From Drechslerella dactyloides (Eukaryota > Ascomycota > Orbiliomycetes > Orbiliales > Orbiliaceae), in contig JAGTWJ010000001.1 of assembly GCA_020064725.1 (NCBI GenBank), forward strand, positions 682,001 to 746,000: 64,000 bases of DNA, given 5' to 3'. A program made the position numbers and the translations under genes. How positions within the stretch are numbered: position 1 is the first letter of the stretch; each line of letters starts with the position of its first letter. Shown here piece after piece: positions 12,160 to 22,243 of this stretch. Under the pieces are notes generated by a model. It saw only the letters and a list, made by a program, of their open reading frames with translations. It was not told the origin of the DNA and did no database searches.

Positions 12160-14974
12160 ATGCCCCTCACCTCCTTCTTCAACAACCACAAGCAGAACCG
12201 CTCAGCGACGGCGCTGCCCACCGCCAACAACGCCTCGTCGTCCTCGCTCCCGTCGCCGGAATATCAGGCCTACTCGCCCGACGACGCCCTCCATCAGCAT
12301 CCCCAGCTGCATCTCCAGCATCACCAGCAGCAGCTCCAGCTCCAGCATCACCAGCAGCAGACGCAGCATCACCAGCAGCAGACGCAGCATCACCAGCAGC
12401 TGCTCCAAGCTCACCAGCAGGCCCAGCAGCAGGCCCAGCAGCATCAGCAGTCTCGCGGCCCCGCTCGCCATTCGTCTCTCTCCGGTACCCCCGCCGGGCC
12501 TCAATACCTCTCCTCCTCCTCTCCCGAGCCTCCCGCGGCCTACGCTGCCAGCGGACTGACTCGCCAGGGCTCCGGTGCGGCTGAGAGCCAGCAAACGCTG
12601 TTGGCCGACAGCACCATTGCCGACAACCTCTCCTACTCGAGCACCTCCAGCACCGTCTACGCCGGCTCCACCAACGACGGCCCGGCTGCTGCCATCCCCG
12701 CAAAGTCCACCCTGCGCAAGCCCGTCCTCACCAAGGACCCGCCGACCTCCTCCTCCTCCTCCAGCGGCATCAGCGGCCTCTTCCACAGACACCACAGCAA
12801 GCACGACCAGTCCTCGGACGGCGCCCCCTCCCTCTCCTCCACAGCCTCTGCCATCGGCCGGAAGCTGTCCACCCGTAAGAGCAACCCACCGACCCCGCAG
12901 CAGTCGCCCAACATTCCGCAGCAGATCGACGAGGACGGTCACACCGACCGCTACGCCCAGGGTGCCCGCTCCCCGCGTCCCCAGAGCTTGCTCCCGCCCG
13001 GTCGAGACCACGCGGAATCTCTGCGTGTGTTAAAGCGGTCAGACACGGACGCGCCGGCGTACTCGCAGACGCAGCAGCAGCGGCCCCCGTCGCTTGTGCA
13101 GACGTCCAACAGCCCTCTGCAGCCGCAGCCCTACTACAATATAGCTACCGGCCAGTACGGAGCTTCCCCATCGGTCACGCATCACCCGGAGCAGCAACAG
13201 CAACAGCAGACGCAATCGCCGTCAATCTCCAATCCATCGCGAGGGGACCATCAACCGCCACCGCAGGCGCAGTATCCAGGTCTCAAACCGCAGCAGCAGT
13301 CACCGCAGCAGCAGCAGCCGCCGCAAATTCAACAGCCAGCAGGAGCAGCGTACACTCGCAGCTCCTCAGATCTGTCCGCTTTGCTAATCACCACAACGGC
13401 TATCGCGGTCCCCGGCAGCCTTAACACAGGTGGCTTGGTGCCAGGTCAAACAAGTAACAATCCTCCTGTTAGCCCTGGTGCTTCCATCCACACCGTAGAC
13501 ACGATGCCCGGTGGAAACAATCCTGCGCCGTCCGGCCCGCAGCAGACACCCGCTGGTGCGGATCGAAGCTCGACGCCGACAGGTAAACTCGATGTGGGGA
13601 ATGGCGGAGGGTCCGGCATGACGCCGAGCCAGGTGCAGGCGCTGATGACCGAATTTGATACGCTGCGTATGTCCACCTCTTCCAGCATTGACATATATAT
13701 GTCATCCAACCTGCTTTTCCGAAATGTGGACAAAGGAACAAGCTAACATAGACCGTCTAGAATCCAAATATCGCAAGGTTAAGAACCTGTATTTCGAGCG
13801 TGCAGCGGAAATCGAACGCCTGCAAAACACAATGGCGAACCAGCGCATGTCTCAGTCTCGCACCTCTCTTGACGATAACCAGTATTCTTCCCGCTTCGAG
13901 CGGCTGGACGGTGCCATCAAGAACTTGGCATTCGAGATTCGCCAGTCGTGGAAAGTCATCCCCGGTTGGCTGCAACCTGTGGTCAACCCTGGTGCCGAAG
14001 TCAAAGGCGGCCGAGAGATGACCGTCGTCGGCCGCGCGGCCATCAGCCGGTGGGTCGTCGACGAGATTCTTGACCGGTTCTTCCATCCCGGCCTCGACCC
14101 TGCCACCAGCGCGAACCTGAAGGGTATCGAGAATGGCATCCGCAGAAACAGCCCGCAACCGCAAAGCATTGAAGAGGACGATAACTTGAGCGCGAAGGTA
14201 TGCGCTTGGCGCATGTCGACGGTCGACGGCATCAAGCCGCTCATCGAAAGCGTGCAAGGGAAAGATAACTCTCAAAAGCTGAAGGAGTTCTTAGAGGAGA
14301 AGCTGAAAGCTAGTCTCGCCATGCATCTCAATGAACCACTTCCGGCTGGCCTCGACGGTGGTGTGAACACCATTATCGATATCGCGGTTGGCTTGCTTGA
14401 GCATCTACCTATAGAAAGCCGAGACGTGCGCGTTTGGTACCCTCTGCCGGGCGAGAAGTTCGACTCGGTGTTTATGCGTAGCGAAACAGGGCTGCAGCCG
14501 CTGGTCAACGCACCAGGCGCAGACAGTTCGGCGTCCGGCAAGACAGAGATTACCGTGGACGGCAAGCCGATCGCGCAGGTGGATAAACCTGGCGCTGTTC
14601 CGCCGCCGCCGCCAAAGGATGACCCAGGCTTGCATCCGTCGAACAGCGTCAAGAGCGCGGACACAGGCAAGAAGCAGAGTGTGTTGAAGGGGATTCGAGG
14701 GAAGCTCGCCGGTGCAGCGGGCGGCAGCGGTGCTGGCCAGCCGCCTGCGCAGCCGGTGGTGTCGGCGCCTCAGCAGCCGCCGCCGCAGCAATCGCAGCCG
14801 AACCCGAGCCAGACATCACTAGCCGAGAGTCCCGCGGTAGGAAAACTGGAGGGTGGACTGCCGCATACGACTCAGCAGGCGGGACCAGGGTTAGAGAAGG
14901 TGCGGGTTGCTGGCTTCATGGCGGTGGAGGTACGGGGGAAGAGCATTTTGATGAAGGCGCCGGTGTGGACCTAG
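12160..14974 (+). CDS. Large low-complexity protein with conserved C-terminal half, function unknown
   Basis: Two exons, 12160-13666 and 13752-14974, are joined through an 85-bp intron with donor GTATGT and a GCTAAC branch site close to the TAG acceptor, giving about 909 residues. The start has a good context (GCAGCC before ATG). Residues 40-110 are Gln/His-rich (CAG/CAC repeats) and the rest of the first 500 residues are Ser/Pro/Gln-rich and probably disordered. After the intron comes a short charged coiled-coil-like segment (about 495-535), then a compact-looking region (about 545-730) containing IRQSWKVIPGWLQP and RWVVDEILDRFFHPGL, then a second disordered linker. The final residues GFMAVEVRGKSILMKAPVWT look structured again. 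This layout suggests a conserved Pezizomycotina protein acting as a scaffold, but I do not recognise a named domain and give no function. There is no signal peptide or membrane segment. Confidence 0.85.
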
Positions 14975-15896
14975 ACTCGACTCGCTATTGGCTATCGTCT
15001 TTTTGAGTGCAAGGAAGAACGAGTGATGTATATGGCAGGAGAGCTGGGAGGGTCCCTTGAAAGAGGAAGTATCAATCGCCACTTTTCGGCATTGTGAATA
15101 GCGCAGATCTGCTAGTGGCATCTATTTCATCCCTTCCCTCTTTCATTCTCATCATTTTTCTTTTTTCTGCATTTTACATTTCTTTTCGATCATGTTGACA
15201 GCTCGATGGAGACTAAGCTATTTTGAATATTTTTCCTTTTTAAACTCGCTTCTTCTTTCGTTCGGTGGTTGATCTATAGCTTGCTAGCCACTTGAGTAAG
15301 TAAGTAAGTACCTATTCATACATGTGGCATCGATCTATGCGGGTTTATATTTTCTAGGATATATCACTGCGCATTTTTCTTTCGTTGATGCGTACGGATA
15401 CATGCATATATAAACATTTTCCTGTTTCCGTCCCATGTCTGTCCGTTGAAATCATGTTGGTAACTATTGTTAATGAAGTATGAGTGGAATTCTTTCGGCA
15501 GATTATTCGTTAGAGCTACGTTGGTCTCGATGCCGGGAGCTGTAGAATCTCGGTTCGGATCTTGTACTCCGCGTGCGTGGCTATGCATGTCTCGCAGAGG
15601 GTGGTTGTGCGAGCGTATGTAGTTAGGACTAGGAATACAAGATATACACACCACATACACCAGTAACAAGTTTCGACTCGGTCTACTGTAATCTCCTAGA
15701 GTCCATATATGTAGAACTATTTCGTCTCTATACATCTTCTAATATACGATCCTAATTGTATCAAGATATTCTTCTAATATCATGTGCATCTATTTCAATT
15801 GCCCACAAATCGATCAAGAGATAGTACAGAAATGCATGAAACTCCAATGTGTGTCGAGCAGCTAACTGGACTCAGCTCAATGAACGAATTTATTCA
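14975..15896. other. Intergenic, between convergent genes
   Basis: 3' flanks of the gene ending at 14974 (+) and the gene ending at 15897 (-). T-rich stretches and a TAAG run at 15295-15308 are the only visible structure. Nothing coding is supported. Confidence 0.55.
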
Positions 15897-17105
15897 TCAC
15901 ACTGCAGCGGAAGCGCCTCTCCACGCACCCGCCCTGCCGGTTACGGTGGTCCTAGATCTCGACCTCCCCCGCTTGGTTCTCCTACCAGCACCCACGCAAT
16001 CGTCACATACGCCCGTCGCGTCAACTTCAAGTTCCATTCCCGCGCCGATTATTCTGCCGCTGTTGTCTGAATTTTGGTTTTCTTGCAAGTCACTTTCGTC
16101 GGTGTTCGTGATGTATATTTTGGGCAGAACGTCGGGGATGTTTGGGCAGATGCACAGTTTTGTGCGCGGCCGCGGGAGGCGGCGGTAGACGTGGGTGAGG
16201 GAGATGTGGCCGCAGGATTGGAAGTGGACGGCGTGGGTGTGTGGGTATGAAGGGGGTGGGTTTGGGATCGGGTAGGTTGAGGTGTGTGGTGTGATAGTTG
16301 TATTCCTGCTGGGCCTGGAACTTGTGGTGCTGTGAATATTCAGTGCCGAGGGGGTGGTTGTGAAGATAGTTGTTCTGGTTTCGGGTCCAGATGTGGGTAT
16401 AGATACTTGAGTAGACTGAGTCGCAGTATCGGGCGGCATGGATCGGGGTGGTTCTGGGTATGTGGGACGTAGGAACTGCGGGGCAATGGTGAGTGGGATG
16501 CGGATATTCTGGCGGGTTTGCCTTCGAGAGCGGGCGGGTCTGCGGGAGGTAGTTTTCCGTCGTCTGCGTTTACTCGCGGGGAGTGACGGGCCGGTATCTG
16601 TGATATCTACATCGAACACCGGGTTCATCGGTTGAAGGGGCTGACAGTCGAGGATAGTAGGTATAGTGGGGCCTGGATTCATCACATTGGTGATATCGGG
16701 AATGATGTATGGTTGGCTTGTGGGAAAGTCGAAGTCGAAGTCGAAGTTGCAGGTGAGGAGCGCAGGGTCGATGTCCTCTGGCTGTAGCATGGACAGGACG
16801 TCAAGTTGGAGGATTTCCTGTTCGAAAGGGGTGAGGATCGTATCCTGTAAGTGTGCATCCTCGGTGACTGAGGAATTGAAATCCCGAATGGAAAGGAAAT
16901 CTTGTGTGAAATTGGGACAATTTATGAATGATGTATCGGGGCTGCCTTCCGCGTCTTGAAATCGAAAGTTTTCCTCGGGACAGTTTCGGGCTAGATCTAT
17001 CATGTTCATGTCATCTCCGCCTTCGATATCACTGGCCAATCTAGGAGAAGCATTGGGAGGTTTGATGCTCCACAAGATTTTCTCTGCAGCTCCTCCTTCG
17101 TTCAT
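15897..17105 (-). CDS. Hypothetical protein with basic segment and Cys/His-rich C-terminus
   Basis: A single open frame read from the only in-frame ATG (17105) gives 402 residues. The frame stays open for about 120 bases upstream but without another ATG, so a 5' exon is possible. The N-terminal half is acidic and contains an FDFDFDF run (121-127) written by a GTCGAA-type repeat. A strongly basic, nuclear-localisation-like segment follows (179-198, beginning KRRRRK). Residues 200-290 are Thr/Pro/Ser-rich. The C-terminal part has paired putative metal ligands: C299-H300, C318-x-C320 and C367-x2-C370, with a conserved-looking segment IPDVLPKIYITNTDE between them. I do not recognise the family. 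A nuclear, zinc-binding protein is a reasonable inference but is not shown. Confidence 0.65.
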   Translation of the reverse strand: MNEGGAAEKILWSIKPPNASPRLASDIEGGDDMNMIDLARNCPEENFRFQDAEGSPDTSFINCPNFTQDFLSIRDFNSSVTEDAHLQDTILTPFEQEILQLDVLSMLQPEDIDPALLTCNFDFDFDFPTSQPYIIPDITNVMNPGPTIPTILDCQPLQPMNPVFDVDITDTGPSLPASKRRRRKTTSRRPARSRRQTRQNIRIPLTIAPQFLRPTYPEPPRSMPPDTATQSTQVSIPTSGPETRTTIFTTTPSALNIHSTTSSRPSRNTTITPHTSTYPIPNPPPSYPHTHAVHFQSCGHISLTHVYRRLPRPRTKLCICPNIPDVLPKIYITNTDESDLQENQNSDNSGRIIGAGMELEVDATGVCDDCVGAGRRTKRGRSRSRTTVTGRAGAWRGASAAV

Positions 17106-17889
17106 TTCGTCAGCCCAGAATCCGATTGCAAGTTGGGCTAGCAACTCGACAGGATCTATAGCTAGCCAGCAACTCGCATGCAACTCGAAGCGGACTGTGT
17201 ATATATGCGATATCACAGCTATAGCCAAATATGATGGTCCAATTTGGTCGATATTGTTGTTCGCGCGAATAGTTCAGCAGCAGTTGTGATGTCGATTTAG
17301 GGATAACGTGATGCAGGGAAAGATGTTGTCTACGAAACTTGTTAGCATGTGTATCCGTATCTTCTGCAATCAAGCCTGTAGATACACGAATAAGATGTAT
17401 GCATGACTTTCGAGACCTCAGATATGTTCGTTTGATGGTTCAAGTTTCACTTTCCAGAAATGATCAATGCATCGATGAGGCAGGAACAGTACCGATCCCG
17501 TAGGTTACATTGCACGTCAGAATGGCGAGACTGCGAAGGAATATGCGAATATGAATCAACTGCCGCCTGATCGAGACTGTGTCGTAGTTGAGAATCATAT
17601 ATATATATACAATACGTCTGCTCTGTTGTATGTATGGTATACTGTCGATTGTATACATGTGCGTATGCGGATATCAGCCGAGTTGAGGTAAATGTTTTCG
17701 ATGTGTCGGTTGTTTCGCATTCTGCTGGTCATGACACATGGTAGGTGTAGCTAGGAATCGGCAGACTCGTAGGTCTTGACGGTTGCACAGTCTCCAAGCT
17801 TGACAAGAGCATGCCTTCTCAATTCCCATCCAATTATGTATACCTTAGCGAACCGTATGCTACTACCGTAGACCCAATTGGAATATCGA
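17106..17889. other. Intergenic
   Basis: The 5' flank of the gene starting at 17105 (-) and the 3' flank of the Fic gene. It is AT-rich with a TA run at 17598-17609. No gene is seen. A missing 5' exon of the gene at 15897-17105 could lie at its left edge. Confidence 0.45.
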
Positions 17890-19269
17890 TTATGAACGCC
17901 CCACCATCCCCACGAACTCTTCTAAGCTATCCCTCGCCTTCTGCGCGACCAACGCTGCAAATTCCGCGTAGCTCGCGCCCTCGCCATCGTTTGTAGTTAT
18001 ACCTCCAGTCATGACACGCTGCTTTTCACAACGCTCAAGCACGCCGATATATTCTTCCCTCGCTGGCTCCCAACCGTCGCCGAATGCCACCACGATTCCC
18101 AATTCCTTCAACAGCACGCCGCAGAGTATAATTCTGCTCATCTCCTCATTCCCAGTTATAAAAGGGCGAATGTGCAGGAACTCCGTGCAAAGCCATGCTG
18201 TCAGGGCAAATGGGTCGCTCTGCGTCCTTTCTTGATAGTTACTTTTACTACGGTCGAGTATCAATTGCTCGCGGTAGGTCAGTATCAGCCTCGCCATGGC
18301 GACATCAATGGAGCCGATTTCTTGTCCCAAGGTAGGCGAAGATGCAGCCGTCCGCTCACCATTATCGGTGTCTCCCTCACCAGAGCGTCTTCGCTTCGGT
18401 GCAGGGAAACTTATAATCAGGTGACTGCCGGATGCTGTAGGCGATATGGTAGGTGCAATGGGTTTGGGAGAATATTGGTTTGCCATTCGGTCGCGATAGC
18501 ACCCACGGAATCTCTCGGAGTGGATGCCATCTACAGGGTCATGGTTGCGTGCGAGAATGCGATGTGTGTCTTTGATGAGGCTCTGCGAGAGTTCCTCGCC
18601 ATCACAGATGAACTTTTGGAGAAAATACACCAGTCCATTAGTATGATGCACCACGCTCTCTCGAGCGCGGAGAACATAGCCTAGTAACCGACGACGACCT
18701 TGCGCAGCTACCGCGTCGAGTTCCTTACCGTAGCCGGGGGTATTTGGCAGGTTGAGTTCAACGATTCCGGAACCGTTGAAGATTGCATGGCAAATCCGGC
18801 TTGTCGTTGCGTGGTCGGTGCCGGTGTGTGAGAGGAGGGTGCTGCGGTGGACAAGGCGGGACAGCAGCGCAGCTAGGAAAATTTCAAGCCTTGACGGATG
18901 GACGTTGAAGAGATTGACATCGATGCGGCGTAGGAGGTCGGTGAGATCCTGATACTGCTGGCTCGAGTATTCGAGGTTGGCTGAGCGGTGAATCGGGGAC
19001 GGATGAAAGTGCAGGAAGCCCTGCGAGATGCGGGCCTCGGAGAGATGTTTGACATGTTGAGCAAGAGTCGATACGAACGTGGGTGAGATGGTAAATGATA
19101 GCTTGACACCACGCCGAACAGTGGATGCCGTCGTCGGTGATGGGGATGTTTTTGGAGGCTGCAGAGCTGGTGGAAGCGTCAGAGACGGTACATCCGGAGC
19201 TGAATCGTGAACGGGAGCCTGTCCGCCAGCGATAATCCTCGAACGGACTTCCTGATACTCCGAAGTCAT
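17890..19269 (-). CDS. Fic/DOC-domain protein with altered catalytic motif
   Basis: One intronless frame of 459 residues from an ATG at 19269. Residues 366-379 read HIRPFITGNEEMSR, which lines up with the Fic core HxxPFxDGNGRxxR used by Fic enzymes to transfer AMP or other phosphate-containing groups to proteins. The histidine, Pro-Phe, Gly-Asn and last Arg are kept. The metal-binding acidic residue is Thr372, and the phosphate-binding Gly-Arg is replaced by Glu375-Glu376. Upstream, S167-x3-E171 sits where class II Fic proteins carry the inhibitory helix motif (S/T)xxxE(G/N), though Leu follows the Glu. A Fic fold is well supported. Classical AMP-transferase activity is doubtful, because both substituted positions contact the nucleotide phosphates. 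The first 50 residues are Pro/Ser-rich. There is no signal peptide, so it is probably intracellular. A charged insert (about 280-310) looks disordered. Confidence 0.85.
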   Translation of the reverse strand: MTSEYQEVRSRIIAGGQAPVHDSAPDVPSLTLPPALQPPKTSPSPTTASTVRRGVKLSFTISPTFVSTLAQHVKHLSEARISQGFLHFHPSPIHRSANLEYSSQQYQDLTDLLRRIDVNLFNVHPSRLEIFLAALLSRLVHRSTLLSHTGTDHATTSRICHAIFNGSGIVELNLPNTPGYGKELDAVAAQGRRRLLGYVLRARESVVHHTNGLVYFLQKFICDGEELSQSLIKDTHRILARNHDPVDGIHSERFRGCYRDRMANQYSPKPIAPTISPTASGSHLIISFPAPKRRRSGEGDTDNGERTAASSPTLGQEIGSIDVAMARLILTYREQLILDRSKSNYQERTQSDPFALTAWLCTEFLHIRPFITGNEEMSRIILCGVLLKELGIVVAFGDGWEPAREEYIGVLERCEKQRVMTGGITTNDGEGASYAEFAALVAQKARDSLEEFVGMVGRS

Positions 19270-19816
19270 GGCTCTGGTGTAGAAAGCCGACTGCTAGCCA
19301 AGTAACTGTCCTCGTGGGGCATTAGAGTGCTTGCTTCCGTGATGCTGGTAGCGCCATGTATTAGTTAGACGATATCAACGCGGTATCGCTGCCAATGTCT
19401 CGACAAATGCGCGGCACGCGGCAGGCTTATAACTAGGATATAAAACGGAAAAGAAATGGCGTGAACGACAAAAGACTGGGGAATGGCCTTCGCCGAGGTA
19501 GTTGTGGTGGTATATACAGGGAATATATCATGATCTGCCAAATTCACTCTGATACGGGAAAATCCTCCCATAGGAACAAGCCGTATCTATCGCGCAATCC
19601 ATCTTAGTTTCGGAGGCAAAGTGCAGTATGTATTTGGATAACGGAAGTGGCCACAAGCATTGGATAGTTCTTCCTGCTTTGTTATGTCTCCAAAATTTAA
19701 ACCTGAAACTGAGATACTCAACGCAACGGCCTGTTGGAATGTGGAGCTAATGTCTAAATCGGTAATTGCTGTAAATGCTCTCGAGGAAGCTCCGTTAGTT
19801 ACACTGCAGTAAATTA
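19270..19816. other. Intergenic, upstream of the Fic gene
   Basis: 5' flank of the Fic gene. I see nothing coding and no clear TATA box. Confidence 0.45.
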
Positions 19817-19941
19817 CCGTAAGTTACTAGAAAAACTCACAGGCTGCAAGTAACGGGAAAATCCCGGTAAAGTACGGGTTTTTGCAACAGATCTTTTTTG
19901 ACGATAGAAAGGTGTCAAAACCCGTAACTTACGGGATTTCG
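19817..19941. repeat. Inverted-repeat element (CCGTAAGTTAC motif)
   Basis: The exact 11-mer CCGTAAGTTAC at 19817-19827 recurs as its reverse complement at 19924-19934, inside the 15-base palindrome CCCGTAACTTACGGG (19921-19935). A further imperfect copy lies at 19858-19884 and faces the copy at 19917-19941 across a 32-base loop. Three related motifs within 125 bp in both orientations suggest the terminal repeats of a short non-autonomous DNA transposon, or a palindromic protein-binding site. No transposase is present nearby. Confidence 0.5.
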
Positions 19942-20348
19942 CGTGTTGACTTGTATCGTATATATAGACAACTAAGTATAGAGCGGCAAGGAAGGCTGAA
20001 GCTTTCGGATTACAAGACTGATGTAAGTCATATGTGCATCTTTTGCATACGCTCCGATTATCCTCAGGGAAAGTACGCAGGCGTGGCTGACATATTAATT
20101 ATATATTCCATGCAACTTAAACCTTCTCAAAGCTGTTGGGATAGCTATGGATATGTGCGTTGTATACCTGGTAAATCGATCGTCAGGATCTATGTATATG
20201 TATTATAATAAAGTACTTTTTCATATCAGGTGCTACCAACTTGTTTTAGGGAATATTTCTTAGGAGCTACTGGCATAGCGTTGCCCAAAGCCCACCCACT
20301 TCACCTTCATCTTTACATCATCATATCACATATGACCATAGCTTGACA

Positions 20349-21280
20349 TGGTCCCACCAGCGGACGTCGAGACAGCAGAACCTACCTACATGCTGACAGA
20401 CACAGAGGATGAGAACCAGCCCGGCAAAAAATAATCCTCACTGCCCACATTCTTAGACCGCACAAGCTTCCATGGTGCACCCTCAGAAACATCGATGGCC
20501 ATCATAGGTGAATCTCATCAAAGTTTCATATTCCGCCCTGACAGATCAAGCGCCATATCGATTGACTAGTACCTACTCAGGCCCAGATCTCAACTCTGCT
20601 GGAACTGATCAGCATAGTATGTTTGATCATGTCGAGGAGAGAACGGTGAGCCGGAGCGAATTTTGTAACCTCTTCTCATATTTGTCGGACTGGAAATGAG
20701 AAGGCTGACAGGGAGTCCTTAGGACGAAGGGTGCCTAACAGCATGGAGTACGATGGCGGGTATATCTTCTACTACCTCCCAAAGAACCATCTATATGTAT
20801 AAGGAGCCGAATGGAGCGAGGTGAAACCCGCCGTCTATTTAAGGCTATCCCCACCGGCATTGATATTGAAGGCTGGCAAGGCTCTGGGGTGCCTTATTCC
20901 GCGACAACCAGAATGCTGCATGCCGGAGCATGTCCACTCGCAGCTTCCTCGTCTTATTCAGCTTTGGCGCGGCCACAACCTGTCTGCAAGCCATCCCCTA
21001 TCGCAACTGCAGTAGTCCACGGGAACACACCTCGTCGGAAAAGAGAACGAAGCCCTTCGGAAAGTGGCTCAGGGTCAGATAGAGTTGAATCGCCCACGAA
21101 AAAGGACGGCGGAAAACCCAAGCGGAGCCGCCCCTTACGGGCAAAAGAAAGCGGCAACTCAAAAAGAGACTGAGGATGAGAGTTACGAAACACATTTCAG
21201 GATCGAAGGGTGGCTTCCGGGCCTAACCCAAACTCATGCAACACGTGAAGATAAATTGATAGCAGTTCAAGTTTGAAGGT
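20349..21280 (+). pseudogene. Possible decayed gene (frame fragments)
   Basis: Several short frames in different phases look protein-like but do not join through clear introns. They are an acidic start (MVPPADVETAEPT, from the ATG at 20349), a segment ending near 20699 (SEFCNLFSYLSDWK), GGYIFYYLPKNHLYV near 20756-20803, and a basic Ser-rich tail near 21007-21173 (RRKRERSPSESGSGSD). This is what a gene broken by frameshifts would leave. It could also be a real gene with many small introns that I cannot resolve, or chance. I do not recognise the family. Confidence 0.25.
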
Positions 21281-22243
21281 TTGCACGGTTGGCTGGAGGC
21301 GATTAAGGTTGTCTCGTAAGCCAAACTGCGACGGCGAAGCGAGTAAGGGCCGCCTGGAGGCAAATAATGTTATATAAGTTTAGTGTTACGCGCGGGTTAC
21401 GACAGGCTTAGCCAGGGAGATGAAGGGCTGTGCGCTAGACACAATGTTTTAAAGTCTATAGGCGCCATGATTACAGTCAGCCGAATTCACCAATGCATCA
21501 GGATAATTGACGGCTTTCCCAAGCATTATAATCATGATCAGGAGGTCTAACCATGAAGGTGACACCCGAATTCGAGAGTTTCCCGCGCTATCGGTAAGTT
21601 AACTGCTCGAGAGTTCCACAGATATTATAAGGCACTGGGGGCTTAGGAGACGTCCTGCTATTTAGATGCTCCGCCGCTCGTGTGGACGTCGTACAAAATC
21701 TATCCGCCTTTCTGCAGAGCTGTCAATATGATAATCTCGTTGTAGGTGTAACCTCTACCATGTCAGGCGCTACTTATAGATCCCCCCCTCCCCATAGTAT
21801 AACTGCCGACTTGGCCAACTTAATTTTTATATATTCCCACCGGTCTCAGAGAGCGGCATCCCCGAGACCACTCCCGTTGTTCTCTTTTCCATCCTCTTCC
21901 GCGGCTTTGGCTCGTTTACAAATAACTGTTGGTTGTGAATCGATCGTATTTCCCTATGTCCCGGTGATTCGAGTGAGAGTTGATTCGGTAGCCTAGGAAC
22001 TCATGCAGCACCAAGCGCGGAAATCGGCAATTGAGCCATAGAGACATCAATCCAGGGGACACTATTCGCTCGCGCCTAACTCGATCGAAAAAAAGCGCTA
22101 GCATCCACGTGGGAGTTGGATTTGTGCAGTTTGAGCTTTCGGAGTTTGACGCGATCGATTCCTTTCCGCTGGACCTATTCGCTCGTTGCGGTTTACATTT
22201 TTGAGTCGACAGTGATTCATATCATTATTGAAGCACGCACAAT
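21281..22243. other. Intergenic
   Basis: No gene is supported. The right end is the promoter of the pepsin-like gene. Nothing of note otherwise. Confidence 0.45.

Noticed and set aside
12202..13011. Long minus-strand frame (269 codons) opposite the polyQ protein
   Set aside because: It is the shadow of CAG/CAC repeats and Ser/Pro codons of the real gene; composition is Gly/Arg/Leu-rich as expected for antisense of such repeats.
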